The position numbers and the translations under genes were made by a program. Source: Anaerocaecibacter muris (lineage in GTDB: Bacteria; Bacillota; Clostridia; Christensenellales; Pumilibacteraceae). From it: a DNA stretch of 64,000 bases. Shown here piece after piece: positions 17,419 to 26,863 of this stretch. The stretch is from positions 1 to 64,000 of the forward strand of contig NZ_CALPCE010000001.1 of the NCBI RefSeq assembly GCF_943192945.1. The letters run 5' to 3'. Under the pieces are notes generated by a model. The model worked only from the letters and a program-made list of their open reading frames with translations, was not told the origin of the DNA and made no database searches. The first letter of the stretch is position 1. Each line of letters starts with the position of its first letter.

Positions 17419-17745
17419 ATGAAACGGCATGATTTTATTGTCGGCACTATGGTCAAGACGGGGTTTCGCACCTCGCTAAAAGGGTTCAATCAGTTTTGCA
17501 TGTGCGTGGAGCTGTATTCCGACGATCGCAACGCCACGATCGAAAGCATATACAGACGCGTCGCGCTCGACTGCAACTGCACCAAAAGTTCGGTAGAAAA
17601 AAACTTGCGCAGGCTTATAGAAAGTTCGAGCGCAAGCTCCGCCATAGGCAGGCTTTTCGGTATGGATTTTAAAGACACGGGCAATAAGGAAATTCTGTCC
17701 ATGTTCTCCAACTATATAGCTTTGCAAAGCGAACAATACGCATAG
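17419..17745 (+). CDS. Stand-alone Spo0A C-terminal-like DNA-binding protein
   Basis: A 108-residue protein resembling the effector domain of the sporulation regulator Spo0A without any receiver domain. LKGFNQFCMCVELY corresponds to the first helices. IYRRVALDCNCTKSSVEKNLRRLIE matches the Spo0A helix-turn-helix pattern ([23 protein letters not shown]). GRLFGMDFKDTGNKEILSMFSNYIAL matches its C-terminal helices. An AGGAGG (17406-17411) precedes ATG 17419. A strong bidirectional terminator follows. Phosphorylation control is not possible in this protein itself. It may act as a DNA-binding partner or competitor of full Spo0A. Targets are unknown. Confidence 0.75.
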   Translation: MKRHDFIVGTMVKTGFRTSLKGFNQFCMCVELYSDDRNATIESIYRRVALDCNCTKSSVEKNLRRLIESSSASSAIGRLFGMDFKDTGNKEILSMFSNYIALQSEQYA

Positions 17746-17753
17746 CTGGGCGC

Positions 17754-17785
17754 AAAAAAGCGCCCGACGCGTCGGACGCTTTTGT
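17754..17785. terminator. Bidirectional terminator between the Spo0A-C-like gene and argH
   Basis: AAAAGCG (17756-17762) pairs with CGCTTTT (17777-17783), with CCGA/TCGG above it and one mismatch. A-runs on the left and T-runs on the right serve both convergent genes. Confidence 0.8.
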
Positions 17786-17819
17786 ACGTGACTGTAAATA
17801 ACCGAGTTGTTGCGCGGCG

Positions 17820-19193
17820 TTACAGCCTGTCGCACTCGGCGCGCAACGTTGCTATTTGTCTGTCGAGTTCGCTCGGCGCGCACCCGCCTATAACGTTGCG
17901 GCGCGCGATCGCGCTTTGCGGTTGGACGGCAGTCAATATTCCGCCGTCGAACAGCGGACTGAATTGCTTATATTCTTCGACGGTCATGTTTTGCAAAGTT
18001 TTGCCGTTTTCGACGCAGTACAGTACAATCCTGCCCGTAACTTCGTGCGCCGAACGGAAGGGCAAGCCGCGGCTTGCAAGATAGTCCGCGCACTCGGTCG
18101 CGCACGAATATCCGCCTGCGGCGGCGGCGTTGAGCGCGGCGCGGTTGAACCCGACTTTATTTATAAACGCCGTAAATACGCGTAACGACAGTTCCAAAGT
18201 CGCGTCCGCGTCGAACAGCGGTTCTTTGTCCTCTTGCATATCTTTGTTGTAGGCGAGCGGCAGACCTTTCATTACGGTAAGCATGGTAACAAGGTCGCCG
18301 ACGACCCGCCCGCTTTTCCCGCGTAACAGTTCGTTTACGTCGGGATTTTTCTTTTGCGGCATGATGGACGAACCCGTGCTGTATTCGTCGGGCAGGGCAA
18401 TGAACCCGAACTCCTCGCCCGACCAATACACAAACTCCTCGTTGATGCGCGACAGGTGCAACATTGTTTGCGCCGCGCACGACAGATATTCAATCGCAAA
18501 GTCGCGGTCGCTCACGCCGTCGAGCGAGTTTTGAGTAACGCCGTCAAAGCCCAACAGCTTCGCCGTGTATTCGCGGTCGATAGGGAACGTGGTCGAGGCG
18601 CACGCGCCGCTCCCGAGCGGCAAAACGTTTACGCGCTTGCGGCAGTCCTTAAACCTGTCGGCGTCGCGCACAAACATGTTGGCATACGCGCACAGATAAT
18701 GTCCGAGCGTCGTGGGTTGAGCTTTTTGCATGTGCGTGTATGCGGGCATGGCGGTTAGTTTTTCCGCGTCCGCCTTGTCCGTGAGCGCGCGCGCAAGCGA
18801 TTTCAGCAGGGCGACGGTTTTGTCGATACAGTCGCGCAAATACAGCCTGATGTCGGTCGCGACTTGATCGTTGCGACTGCGCGCCGTGTGCAGTTTTTTG
18901 CCGACGTCGCCCGCGCGCCGCACCAACTCGTTTTCTACGAACGAATGAATATCCTCCGCGCCGACTATTTCCAGCTTGCCGCCGTCTATATCCGCAAGAA
19001 TTCCGTCGAGCGCGGCGCAAATCGCGTCGCGTTCTTTCGCGTCGATTATGCCGCATTTGCCGAGCATTTTGCAGTGCGCAACCGAACCCGCAATGTCCTG
19101 ACGGTACATCGTTCGGTCAAACGCCAACGAGTCGTTAAACAACTCCGCTATTTCGTTGAGTTCGGCAGTAAACCTGCCCGACCATAGTTTCAT
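17820..19193 (-). CDS. argH: Argininosuccinate lyase
   Basis: Cleaves argininosuccinate to arginine and fumarate, the last step of arginine synthesis. It has the fumarase/aspartase superfamily signature GSSIMPQKKNPDVNE with the catalytic serine loop. Other hallmarks are the N-terminal KLWSGRFT, HTARSRNDQ, and THMQKAQPTT. The length of 457 residues is normal. An AAGGA ribosome binding site precedes ATG 19193 on the minus strand. argG lies upstream on the same strand but is separated by 481 nt of repeats, so the two may not be one simple operon. Confidence 0.98.
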   Translation of the reverse strand: MKLWSGRFTAELNEIAELFNDSLAFDRTMYRQDIAGSVAHCKMLGKCGIIDAKERDAICAALDGILADIDGGKLEIVGAEDIHSFVENELVRRAGDVGKKLHTARSRNDQVATDIRLYLRDCIDKTVALLKSLARALTDKADAEKLTAMPAYTHMQKAQPTTLGHYLCAYANMFVRDADRFKDCRKRVNVLPLGSGACASTTFPIDREYTAKLLGFDGVTQNSLDGVSDRDFAIEYLSCAAQTMLHLSRINEEFVYWSGEEFGFIALPDEYSTGSSIMPQKKNPDVNELLRGKSGRVVGDLVTMLTVMKGLPLAYNKDMQEDKEPLFDADATLELSLRVFTAFINKVGFNRAALNAAAAGGYSCATECADYLASRGLPFRSAHEVTGRIVLYCVENGKTLQNMTVEEYKQFSPLFDGGILTAVQPQSAIARRNVIGGCAPSELDRQIATLRAECDRL

Positions 19194-19209
19194 AAATAGA
19201 TCCTTTAAA

Positions 19210-19380
19210 GTGCGGCTGACGCCTTGATTTCTCCGCTTCGCTCGCTATGCTCGCTACGGTCGAAATGATGAGAGAAAGGGTTTGGCGCGTCTTTGTGTGC
19301 TATGTCGTATAATAGGAGTGTAAAGCCCAAACCCCCATCATTCCGAGCTTGTCGAGGAATCCAGGCGAACCGCCGCAGAG
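19210..19380. repeat. Bipartite interspersed repeat, copy 2
   Basis: The left module at 19210-19270 (GCCTTGATTTCTCCGC, CGCT-rich palindrome, GGTCGAAATGATG) and the right module at about 19334-19380 (CCATCATTCCGAGC, then GGCGAACCGCCGCAGAG) have the same order as copy 1 at the window start. The middle (19271-19333) is unrelated to that of copy 1. The element lies between argG and argH. Confidence 0.75.
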
Positions 19381-19484
19381 TGGACAAGCCGTTACGCTTG
19401 TCATGTTAACGTAACGCAATTATTCGGGAGCAAACACAATAAACGGTCAAAGCCCACACACGGCAGAAATCCAAGCTGTGCTTG

Positions 19485-19620
19485 GTGCGGCTTACGCCTT
19501 GATTTCTCCTCCAATCAAAGATTGGATTTCTTTCGTGTGTTTACTGAAATTGCCGATTGAGTTTTCACCCGATTAAGTGCATGCGTAAAGTCATGGCACT
19601 TCAGTCGAAATGATGGGGAA
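19485..19620. repeat. Variant repeat: GATTTCTCC module split by unrelated sequence
   Basis: GCCTTGATTTCTCC at about 19496-19509 is separated by roughly 90 bp from AGTCGAAATGATGGGGAA at 19603-19620. In the other copies these halves are 20-35 bp apart. A local inverted pair CCAATC/GATTGG lies inside. It may be an expanded or disrupted copy of the left module. Confidence 0.5.
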
Positions 19621-19674
19621 AAAGACATTGCAATTAACGCTTAAAATTCACATGCGTAAAGTTTTCTTGCCGAC

Positions 19675-20883
19675 TTATTTTTTATTCTTTTCGAGCATTT
19701 TGGCGCGCACTTTAAGCGGCAAGCCGAAAAGATTGATAAAGCCCGCCGAGTCCTTTTGGTCATAGACCTCGTCCGCGCCGAACGTGGCAATATCCTCGTC
19801 GTACAGCGAGTAGGGCGAAGTCATGCCCGCGGGCGTAATCTTGCCCTTAAACAGTTTGAGTTTTACATTGCCCGTGACATACTCCTGCGTGCTGTCCACG
19901 AATGCGGACAACGCTTCGCGGAGCGGGGTGTACCACTTGCCGTCGTAAACAAGGTCGGCGAATTTGAGCGCGACGTGTTCTTTAAAATGCGCGGTGTCGC
20001 GGTCGAGCGTAATTTCTTCGAGGTTTTTGTGCGCGGCGTAAAGTATGGAGCCTGCGGGGTTTTCGTAAACGCCGCGCGACTTCATGCCGACAAGCCTGTT
20101 TTCTACCATGTCGTCCACGCCCACGCCGTGGCGCGCGCCTATTTCGTTAAGCGTTTCTATGAGCGCGACGGGCGCGAGCTTTTTGCCGTTTACGGCGACA
20201 GGCACGCCCTTGACCCAATCGATAGAAACGTATTCGGGCGCGTCGGGCGTATCCTTAACGGGCTTGCTGATAAGCAGCATTTCGTCTTTGGGCGCGTTGG
20301 CGGGGTCTTCGAGGTCGCTGCCCTCGTGCGAGAGGTGCCAAAGATTGCGGTCCATGGAATAGTTATGCGCCTTTGTAACGGGCACGTCCAGCCCGTGCGC
20401 AACGGCGTAATCGATTTCCTCGTCGCGCGACTTGATGTCCCAAATCCGCCACGGCGCAATTATTTTCATATCGGGCGCGAGCGCCTTGATAGACAGCTCG
20501 AACCGCACTTGGTCGTTGCCTTTGCCCGTGCAACCGTGACAAATAGCGTCCGCCTTTTCCTTCTTGGCAATTTCGACCAAGCGTTTGGCGATAACGGGAC
20601 GCGCGAATGACGTGCCCAAAAGATACTTGCCCTCGTACACCGCGCCCGCCTTAATGGTGGGGAAAATGCAATCGGTGACAAACTCCTCGGTTAAATCCTC
20701 GATGTAAAGTTTTTCCGCGCCGCTCTTTGCCGCTTTTTCTTTGAGCGGCGCAAGCTCCTCGCCTTGACCGACGTCGGCGGCGACGGCGATAACTTCGCAG
20801 TCGTAATTCTCTTTGAGCCACGGGATAATTATGGTCGTGTCCAGACCGCCCGAATAAGCCAAAACAACTTTCATTTTTGCCAT
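19675..20883 (-). CDS. argG: Argininosuccinate synthase
   Basis: Condenses citrulline and aspartate with ATP. It begins [17 protein letters not shown], whose SGGLDT is the PP-loop of N-type ATP pyrophosphatases. Further hallmarks are [30 protein letters not shown], and [11 protein letters not shown]. The length of 402 residues is standard. The minus-strand ribosome binding site AAGGAG is well placed before ATG 20883. Together with argH it indicates arginine biosynthesis from citrulline. No clear ArgR box was recognised upstream. Confidence 0.98.
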   Translation of the reverse strand: MAKMKVVLAYSGGLDTTIIIPWLKENYDCEVIAVAADVGQGEELAPLKEKAAKSGAEKLYIEDLTEEFVTDCIFPTIKAGAVYEGKYLLGTSFARPVIAKRLVEIAKKEKADAICHGCTGKGNDQVRFELSIKALAPDMKIIAPWRIWDIKSRDEEIDYAVAHGLDVPVTKAHNYSMDRNLWHLSHEGSDLEDPANAPKDEMLLISKPVKDTPDAPEYVSIDWVKGVPVAVNGKKLAPVALIETLNEIGARHGVGVDDMVENRLVGMKSRGVYENPAGSILYAAHKNLEEITLDRDTAHFKEHVALKFADLVYDGKWYTPLREALSAFVDSTQEYVTGNVKLKLFKGKITPAGMTSPYSLYDEDIATFGADEVYDQKDSAGFINLFGLPLKVRAKMLEKNKK

Positions 20884-21134
20884 GATATGTACTTCTCCTT
20901 AAAAAGTAAGTTTACGCGAATATTATACATCATTATAAGTCAAATAGCAATCAAAACCGCGCGCATTGCCGATATATCGCGCGGAAAATACCGAGCAAAA
21001 TTGCGCGCGTCCGCTCGCCCGTGCTGTGCATAACTAAAAGCCCGCGCCGCCGCCGTTATACGGCTAAACCCTTGCCGAACCGCCTTTTGGGATAAAAAAT
21101 ACAGGCTTAAAAGCGCGCGCAAAGGCGCGTTCGC

Positions 21135-21165
21135 TTGACAAGGGGGGGGGGGGGTATGGTACAAT
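21135..21165 (+). promoter_or_regulatory. Promoter with 13-G homopolymer spacer upstream of surface lipoproteins
   Basis: TTGACA at 21135-21140 and TACAAT at 21160-21165 flank a 19-bp spacer consisting of A, thirteen G (21142-21154) and TATGG. The 17-bp optimum would be reached with eleven G. Slippage in such a tract changes spacer length and so promoter strength, as known for Neisseria porA and opc. Transcription would start about 90 nt before the lipoprotein ATG at 21262. Confidence 0.75.
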
Positions 21166-21210
21166 AACACAATTATAGATAACGTGTCTGTAATTTTTTA
21201 AACTGTTTTT

Positions 21211-21232
21211 GTTCGGGAAAAACCGCCCGAAC
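21211..21232 (+). other. Leader hairpin before the first surface lipoprotein
   Basis: GTTCGGG (21211-21217) pairs perfectly with CCCGAAC (21226-21232) around an 8-nt loop. No T-run follows, so it is a leader structure rather than a terminator. It lies 30 nt upstream of the start codon. Confidence 0.5.
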
Positions 21233-21261
21233 GCATTGCGTTACACGGTTTGCGAGGTATT

Positions 21262-24200
21262 ATGAAAAACAAGCGAACGCATGGAATTTACATAACAATT
21301 TCCGCGGCGGCGGCAATAGCCGTTGCGGGCGCGCTGTTGACTGCGTGCGGCGACGACAAGCCGCCCGCCCAAACTCCCGATAAATATTCGGTAGCGTACA
21401 GTCTTGACGGCGGCGTCGGCACGTTGCCGACCGAAACGGACAAAGCTGCGGGCGAAAAGTTTAGCCTTGCGGCGGCGACGGGCTTGACCAAAGAGGACTA
21501 CACGTTCGACGGCTGGCACGACGGAGCGGTAAAGTACGACGCGGGCGCGGAATACACAATGCCCGCGCACAGCGTGACTTTCACGGCGCAGTGGAAACCC
21601 GACGAGGGTAGCGACCCGTCCGACGTCGAGTTTAAAATTGTTTACGAATATAACCTCGGCGAAGTGCCGCACGGCGGAACGGTCAAACCGTCAACGGGCG
21701 CGTCGGGCAGTTCCGTAACGGTCAAGGACGGCAGGGCGTTCAACCCGCGCGGCTATAAGTTTGTCGGCTGGTCAACAAAGCCCGACGGCATTGTGTCGCT
21801 TACGGGTACAAAAGAGGACGGACAGTATCTCGCGGGCGAAACAATCGTAATGGGCGAAAGCGATATTACGCTGTACGCGCAGTGGGCTGTTGAATATACT
21901 GACGCGCGCGAAGCGTCGGCGGATAAAATTTGCGTATACAAACCGTTAATCGGCAAGGGCTTGGGCGCGGCTATATTGGTGCGCAGCGGCAAAGCGGACA
22001 AACTCGGCTTTGTCGAAAGCTCGGAAAGCACGCAATCGGGCTATGACGAGTTCGAGTTCTTTTTCGACGAAAGCGAGGGCGGCAACCTTGTAGGCAGACT
22101 GTACGCCGATAATACTTATGCCGCTATCGACGGCACCCAAGGCGTGTACTTGCAGTACGACTATGTTTATAAGGACAACGGACGGTACGTGCTTGCAACC
22201 GACGGTTACGGCTTTGCCACAATTTCGGAAATTGTCGGCAGTCAAACCGCAGTTCGGTTCAGCGGTTATTACGAATACGACAGGCAGTACGGCGATTATA
22301 CATACGTTTTTAAAAACGAGGAAACCAACGCGACGGGTCAAGGCTATTTCACGATAGAAAAGACCGAGGTAAGCGGCACGTCGTTCGACGGTCGGTTCCG
22401 CTTGCAGGGCGAGGAAAGCGGGTCGTACCTGCTGTACGACAACGGCGAGCTGTTAAACTACCGCTTGGATGCCAACGGTTACGGTTTTGCTAAAATCTAT
22501 GCCTACGACTCCGTTTCGCAAACTACCGAGCTTGTCGCCTCGGGCACATACTGCGGCACGGAAAATTACGACGGCTTTTTGGGCGAGTGGGAGTTTACCC
22601 CGACAACGGGCGACGGCTTTAAGTTTATACTCAACGTGTTGTATGTCGGTACCGACGTCGTGCCCGTGTATGTGGAATACAACCCCGACTATGCGCGCAC
22701 GTTCACCGCGGAAAGCGGCGATGGCACGCTTGTGCTCGACGGGTATATCGGCGCTACGTACACGACGGGCGGCGCGAAGTATGACGGCAATGTCACGGTC
22801 GGCGAAAACCTTATAACGTTTGTTCCGTATGAGGACGACGGCGAGGGCGGCGCGACCGCGGGCGCGGCTATGTACTTTAACGTCAACTGGGAAAACAACA
22901 CGTTTAAAGTCAATACGACGGGCTTCGTTATTGACAGCACGACGCTCATAGACTACAAGGGAACTTCCAAAATAATAGAAATTCCCGACGAAGTAACCGA
23001 AATCGCCGACGGCGCGTGCAACTACGTAAATACCGACGTGTCGCTCGTGTCGGTAACTATTCCCGCGAGCGTGACGGCAATAGGCAAGCTCGCGTTCCAA
23101 AACCAATATACATTGCGCCGCGCGGTGTTCCTGTCGCCGACGCCTATAAATATCGACTTTTCCAACGAAGCCAACCCGTTCCGCTGGGGCGCGGGCGACA
23201 TGACAATCGTTGTGCCGGAAGGCAGTCAGAACGCTTACAAAGCGGCGTGGACTAACTGCCCGTTCGCCATAAAAGGCAGTGTGGAAGTTACAAAGCTACC
23301 CGAGTTCGAAATTGTGGACGGCGTGCTTGTTCGCTACAATAAACAGCCCGACACGGCGGAACTTTTGGACATTGTTATTCCCGCAGAAGTGACGGAAATT
23401 TCCGCAAAAGCGTTCCGCGGCTTTGAATTTGTGCGAAGCGTAAATTTGACCAACGTCGAAAAAGTAGGCGACGGCGCGTTCGAGAGCTGCGTAAACCTCG
23501 AAACAGTCGTTATGAACAAAGTGAAAGTGTTGGCGGACGGCGCGTTCTCCAACTGCTACAAACTCGGTTCGACCGCGAACGGAGTTATAGAATTGCCCGC
23601 AATCGTCACGGTGGGCGCAAACGCGTTCCAAAGCTGTATCGCGTTAAAACTCGTCAAGTTCGGCGCGAGCCTTGCGGAAATAGGCGACATGGCGTTCCGT
23701 GAGTGCCATATTTTTGAAAACGAACCCGCGCTGTTTATAGAACTGGACGGCGTAACTCCGCCGAGCATGGGCGAAAAAGTTTCTACCGGCAATATTTCGT
23801 TCAGAATAAAAGTCAAAAATATCGACGTCGCAATTGCTTGTTTCGAGGCGGCGGGCTGGAATTCGTATTGCAGACACCTGTATATCGAATCGGGCGCGGA
23901 AAGAGGCAAGTACATGTGCGGCGCGGAGCTTTTGGACATCGACGGCAGAGCGACGTTCCAATCGACGTACTTGATGATGTACAAGATTGACGGCGCAAAA
24001 ATAACGTTCTACGAATACGACGCGTCAATAGGCGACTACTCGACGTATGAGGGCACGATAGAAAACGACGTTATTTCGGTCAACTTCTACAATGCGGATT
24101 ACGAGTTCCGCAAGGTCAACGGCGTTGTTACGTATACAACCGCGGACGGCAAATATACGCTCAAATGCGACCCGCTCGCGCTGTTGCCCGAAAGTTACGA

Positions 24201-24651
24201 AAACAATCAGGGCGAAGCGACGGTAGAGTTTAACGGCGTAAACGTCAAAATGACTGTAAACGGTTTCGGCACGAAAAAGATACTCGACTTTACGGACAGC
24301 GACGGAAAACGTTACGACATAACGATAACGTTCGACGGCAATACGCTTGTCGTCAAAAAATCGCCCGCGGAAATATTTATTCGGAATATAACCGCCGCCG
24401 ACGGAAGCGTTATCAACCTGCATTACAGAGGAACGCTTGTGTACGTGTTCGGCGAACTCAAAATAAACGTCGGCACGGAAACCGAGCCCAAATATATCGT
24501 TTGGAGCGATCTCGGCGCAATAGCCTTGTTCTCGGCGGACGACGAAAACGTGTTCACTTTCAGCGTGCGCTATCTCAATGTCAAGTACACCGTGACCGTA
24601 ACGCTCAACGCCGAGCGGACGACGTTCGAGTATACGTATACGGCGCAATAA
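21262..24651 (+). CDS. Large surface lipoprotein with Listeria-Bacteroides repeats and BspA-like LRRs
   Basis: A secreted lipoprotein of 1129 residues. The signal peptide ends in the lipobox LLTAC with Cys29. Residues of about 37-110 form a Listeria-Bacteroides (InlB B-type) repeat: LDGGVGTLPTETDK, then FDGWHDGAVKYDAGAEYTMP, then VTFTAQW. A second, divergent repeat (about 120-210) ends LYAQW. Mid-protein beta-rich segments carry repeated GYGFA motifs. BspA-type leucine-rich repeats (about 570-840) include IPASVTAIGKLAFQN, VGDGAFESCVNLETV, and IGDMAFREC. The start is ATG 21262, 3 nt after a weak GAGGT. It is probably cotranscribed with the next lipoprotein. Family members bind host or matrix proteins or polysaccharides; the ligand here is unknown. 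Confidence 0.88.
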   Translation: MKNKRTHGIYITISAAAAIAVAGALLTACGDDKPPAQTPDKYSVAYSLDGGVGTLPTETDKAAGEKFSLAAATGLTKEDYTFDGWHDGAVKYDAGAEYTMPAHSVTFTAQWKPDEGSDPSDVEFKIVYEYNLGEVPHGGTVKPSTGASGSSVTVKDGRAFNPRGYKFVGWSTKPDGIVSLTGTKEDGQYLAGETIVMGESDITLYAQWAVEYTDAREASADKICVYKPLIGKGLGAAILVRSGKADKLGFVESSESTQSGYDEFEFFFDESEGGNLVGRLYADNTYAAIDGTQGVYLQYDYVYKDNGRYVLATDGYGFATISEIVGSQTAVRFSGYYEYDRQYGDYTYVFKNEETNATGQGYFTIEKTEVSGTSFDGRFRLQGEESGSYLLYDNGELLNYRLDANGYGFAKIYAYDSVSQTTELVASGTYCGTENYDGFLGEWEFTPTTGDGFKFILNVLYVGTDVVPVYVEYNPDYARTFTAESGDGTLVLDGYIGATYTTGGAKYDGNVTVGENLITFVPYEDDGEGGATAGAAMYFNVNWENNTFKVNTTGFVIDSTTLIDYKGTSKIIEIPDEVTEIADGACNYVNTDVSLVSVTIPASVTAIGKLAFQNQYTLRRAVFLSPTPINIDFSNEANPFRWGAGDMTIVVPEGSQNAYKAAWTNCPFAIKGSVEVTKLPEFEIVDGVLVRYNKQPDTAELLDIVIPAEVTEISAKAFRGFEFVRSVNLTNVEKVGDGAFESCVNLETVVMNKVKVLADGAFSNCYKLGSTANGVIELPAIVTVGANAFQSCIALKLVKFGASLAEIGDMAFRECHIFENEPALFIELDGVTPPSMGEKVSTGNISFRIKVKNIDVAIACFEAAGWNSYCRHLYIESGAERGKYMCGAELLDIDGRATFQSTYLMMYKIDGAKITFYEYDASIGDYSTYEGTIENDVISVNFYNADYEFRKVNGVVTYTTADGKYTLKCDPLALLPESYENNQGEATVEFNGVNVKMTVNGFGTKKILDFTDSDGKRYDITITFDGNTLVVKKSPAEIFIRNITAADGSVINLHYRGTLVYVFGELKINVGTETEPKYIVWSDLGAIALFSADDENVFTFSVRYLNVKYTVTVTLNAERTTFEYTYTAQ

Positions 24652-24686
24652 TTTATCAAAAAACAACCCATTAAAAGGAGAATTTT

Positions 24687-26795
24687 ATGAACAAAAAACT
24701 GTTTAAGACGGTAGCGGCGATTACGTCCGTGCTCGCGCTCGGTTCGGCGGTTGTCGCTTGCAACGACGGCAATACTCCCGCAGGCCCCTCGGAGCCCGTA
24801 AAGTACGCCGTATCTTACGCGCTTAACGGCGGCGCAGGAACATTGCCGACCGAAACGGACAAAAAAGAGGGCGAAAAGTTTACGCTTGCGTCGGCGACGG
24901 GCTTGTCCAAAGAGAATTACACGTTTGACGGCTGGCACGACGGAACGACCAAGTATGCGGCGGGCGCGGAATACACAATGCCCGCGCATGCCGTAACCTT
25001 TACCGCGCAGTGGAAAGAGAACGAGGGTAAAGTCGAATTTAAAGTTACTTACAGCCTTAACGGCGGCGTGGGAACGTTGCCGACCGAAACCAACAAAAAA
25101 GAGGGCGAAAAGTTTACGCTTGCGTCGGCGACGGGCTTGTCCAAAGAGGACTACACGTTCGACGGCTGGCACGACGGAGCGGTTAAGTACGACGCGGGCG
25201 CGCAATACACAATGCCCGCGCACGACGTGACCTTGACCGCGGTGTGGAAAGCGGGCAAGCCGTCTATCGGCAATACCGTCGAGTTCGAGGGTGAGTGTGA
25301 AGTGCCGCCCGTACACCAAGGATTGACGCAGTTCGACGGCGGAGTGGTGGTCGGTCTTAAATTAGACGGTAGTACGGGAAAGGCGTATTACAAACTACAA
25401 GGCGCAGACTGGGTTGACGGTAAGTGGTTTAATAATAATACTAATTCCATGCATAAACCCGACGTTTACGGATCCGATGCGTATTATTACGAAATTAAGA
25501 TAGGCACTGTTGCGCATTATGTTCTTGTTAAGTCTGATCTGTCAAAGTTATACCTATGCGACCGCGACGACGAGCTTATGGCAAACGGCGAGTTTACAAT
25601 GGTCAACATAAACAATCCCGATAAGCCGGTCGATCCCGATAATCCCGAACAGCCCGTAACAAAATACACCGTTACTTATGTAAAGCCGTCGGGCGTAGAG
25701 GGGACTGTGCCCGCAGTCGTCGAGGTAGAGGAGAACGGCAAGCATACGCTTTTGGCAAGCCCGTTTACCAAAACAGGTTGGACGTTCTACAAGTGGCAAG
25801 TGAACGACGAAATAAACCTGCGCAAAGCTAATACGCAATATACTATAACTAAAAATACAACCGTCACGCCTGTGTTCCAAAAAACATATAGCGGCGAAAT
25901 AATGGAATACGATGAAGATAAGGATGATTATGTCCCTAAACAATACACGATTATATTAGCCGATAACGACAACGCTTATCTTAAAGGCGGCATGTCCGAT
26001 TCACTTTGGGGCGGATATACGCGCAACGGCAACAGAGTTGTTATAGACAGCAACAGCATGGGCGAGCTTTACCTCGATATTAACGACACTAACGGAACGT
26101 TCAAGGTGGTAACGCTCGACGTCTTGCAGGGTTTTGAATTTACGGCAAAAGACGGAACTACAAAACTTACTTTCGACGGAGAGGGACATGCAAAACTCGG
26201 CAATACGGACTGCACTTATACGTGGGACGAAAACGCGGGGCTGACCATTAACTTGTCTGTCGGCGGAAATACCGTTCCCGTTAAGTTGGAGGGAACATAT
26301 CCTAATTTTGTTATCAACGTCACGATAACCGTTGGCGGAACAGATTATATTTTCGGCGACGGCGGCAACATTGAACCCGAAGAACCGCTCGAAGGCAAAC
26401 TCTATGATTTTGCGGGCGAGGGATCTGCAAATGCCGTTAAGTACGGTTATGCAAGCGCAGCCGATGCGGAAGCCGCAAACCAAGTATTGACAGTGCAGAA
26501 TACTTTTGGCGCCGAACATAAATTTTATAACGCTTCTGTGTATTTCGTTCCGAAAAATAATAACAAGCTAATGATATACATTTACAGAACAGCGACATTA
26601 AATGTTGCCAATCCCCAAATAAACGGATCGCCAATCAACGACCCCGATATTGATAATCAGGTTGTTGTTATAACGAGTGGCAGTTACGGCGAGTCTTTTA
26701 AAATCAGTTTCAGAGTTGTTGACGGAAAGCGCACAATGACTATTAAATACGGTGATCAGTCCGTTACATGGGTAGAAATGACTGTGGCAGAGTAA
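24687..26795 (+). CDS. Surface lipoprotein with tandem Listeria-Bacteroides repeats
   Basis: A lipoprotein of 702 residues with the lipobox AVVAC and Cys25. Two near-identical Listeria-Bacteroides repeats follow (about residues 38-110 and 116-188), each with GTLPTET(D/N)KKEGEKFTL and FDGWHDG. A third, divergent copy near 330-400 starts YTVTYVKPSG. The rest is beta-rich and unrecognised, ending without a sortase signal. AAGGAG at 24675-24680 drives ATG 24687. The gene lies 35 nt behind its larger paralogue and shares with it highly similar DNA in the repeat units, which could recombine. The 3' half uses more A/T-ending codons than neighbouring genes. A bidirectional terminator follows. Confidence 0.85.
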   Translation: MNKKLFKTVAAITSVLALGSAVVACNDGNTPAGPSEPVKYAVSYALNGGAGTLPTETDKKEGEKFTLASATGLSKENYTFDGWHDGTTKYAAGAEYTMPAHAVTFTAQWKENEGKVEFKVTYSLNGGVGTLPTETNKKEGEKFTLASATGLSKEDYTFDGWHDGAVKYDAGAQYTMPAHDVTLTAVWKAGKPSIGNTVEFEGECEVPPVHQGLTQFDGGVVVGLKLDGSTGKAYYKLQGADWVDGKWFNNNTNSMHKPDVYGSDAYYYEIKIGTVAHYVLVKSDLSKLYLCDRDDELMANGEFTMVNINNPDKPVDPDNPEQPVTKYTVTYVKPSGVEGTVPAVVEVEENGKHTLLASPFTKTGWTFYKWQVNDEINLRKANTQYTITKNTTVTPVFQKTYSGEIMEYDEDKDDYVPKQYTIILADNDNAYLKGGMSDSLWGGYTRNGNRVVIDSNSMGELYLDINDTNGTFKVVTLDVLQGFEFTAKDGTTKLTFDGEGHAKLGNTDCTYTWDENAGLTINLSVGGNTVPVKLEGTYPNFVINVTITVGGTDYIFGDGGNIEPEEPLEGKLYDFAGEGSANAVKYGYASAADAEAANQVLTVQNTFGAEHKFYNASVYFVPKNNNKLMIYIYRTATLNVANPQINGSPINDPDIDNQVVVITSGSYGESFKISFRVVDGKRTMTIKYGDQSVTWVEMTVAE

Positions 26796-26807
26796 AGCAA
26801 AGCAAAC

Positions 26808-26836
26808 AAAAAGGTTGTCGGTTGACAACCTTTTTT
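26808..26836. terminator. Bidirectional terminator after the lipoprotein pair
   Basis: AAAAAGGTTGTC (26808-26819), a GGTT loop, then GACAACCTTTTTT (26824-26836). It ends the rightward lipoprotein transcript. Its A-run on the left gives a T-run for the leftward EIIC-like gene. Confidence 0.9.
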
Positions 26837-26863
26837 CGTGCAAGATGTTTGTTATTATTCTTT

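Noticed and set aside
20884-20960. ArgR operator upstream of argG
   Set aside because: AT-rich partial palindromes occur, but none matches the ARG box well enough to call.
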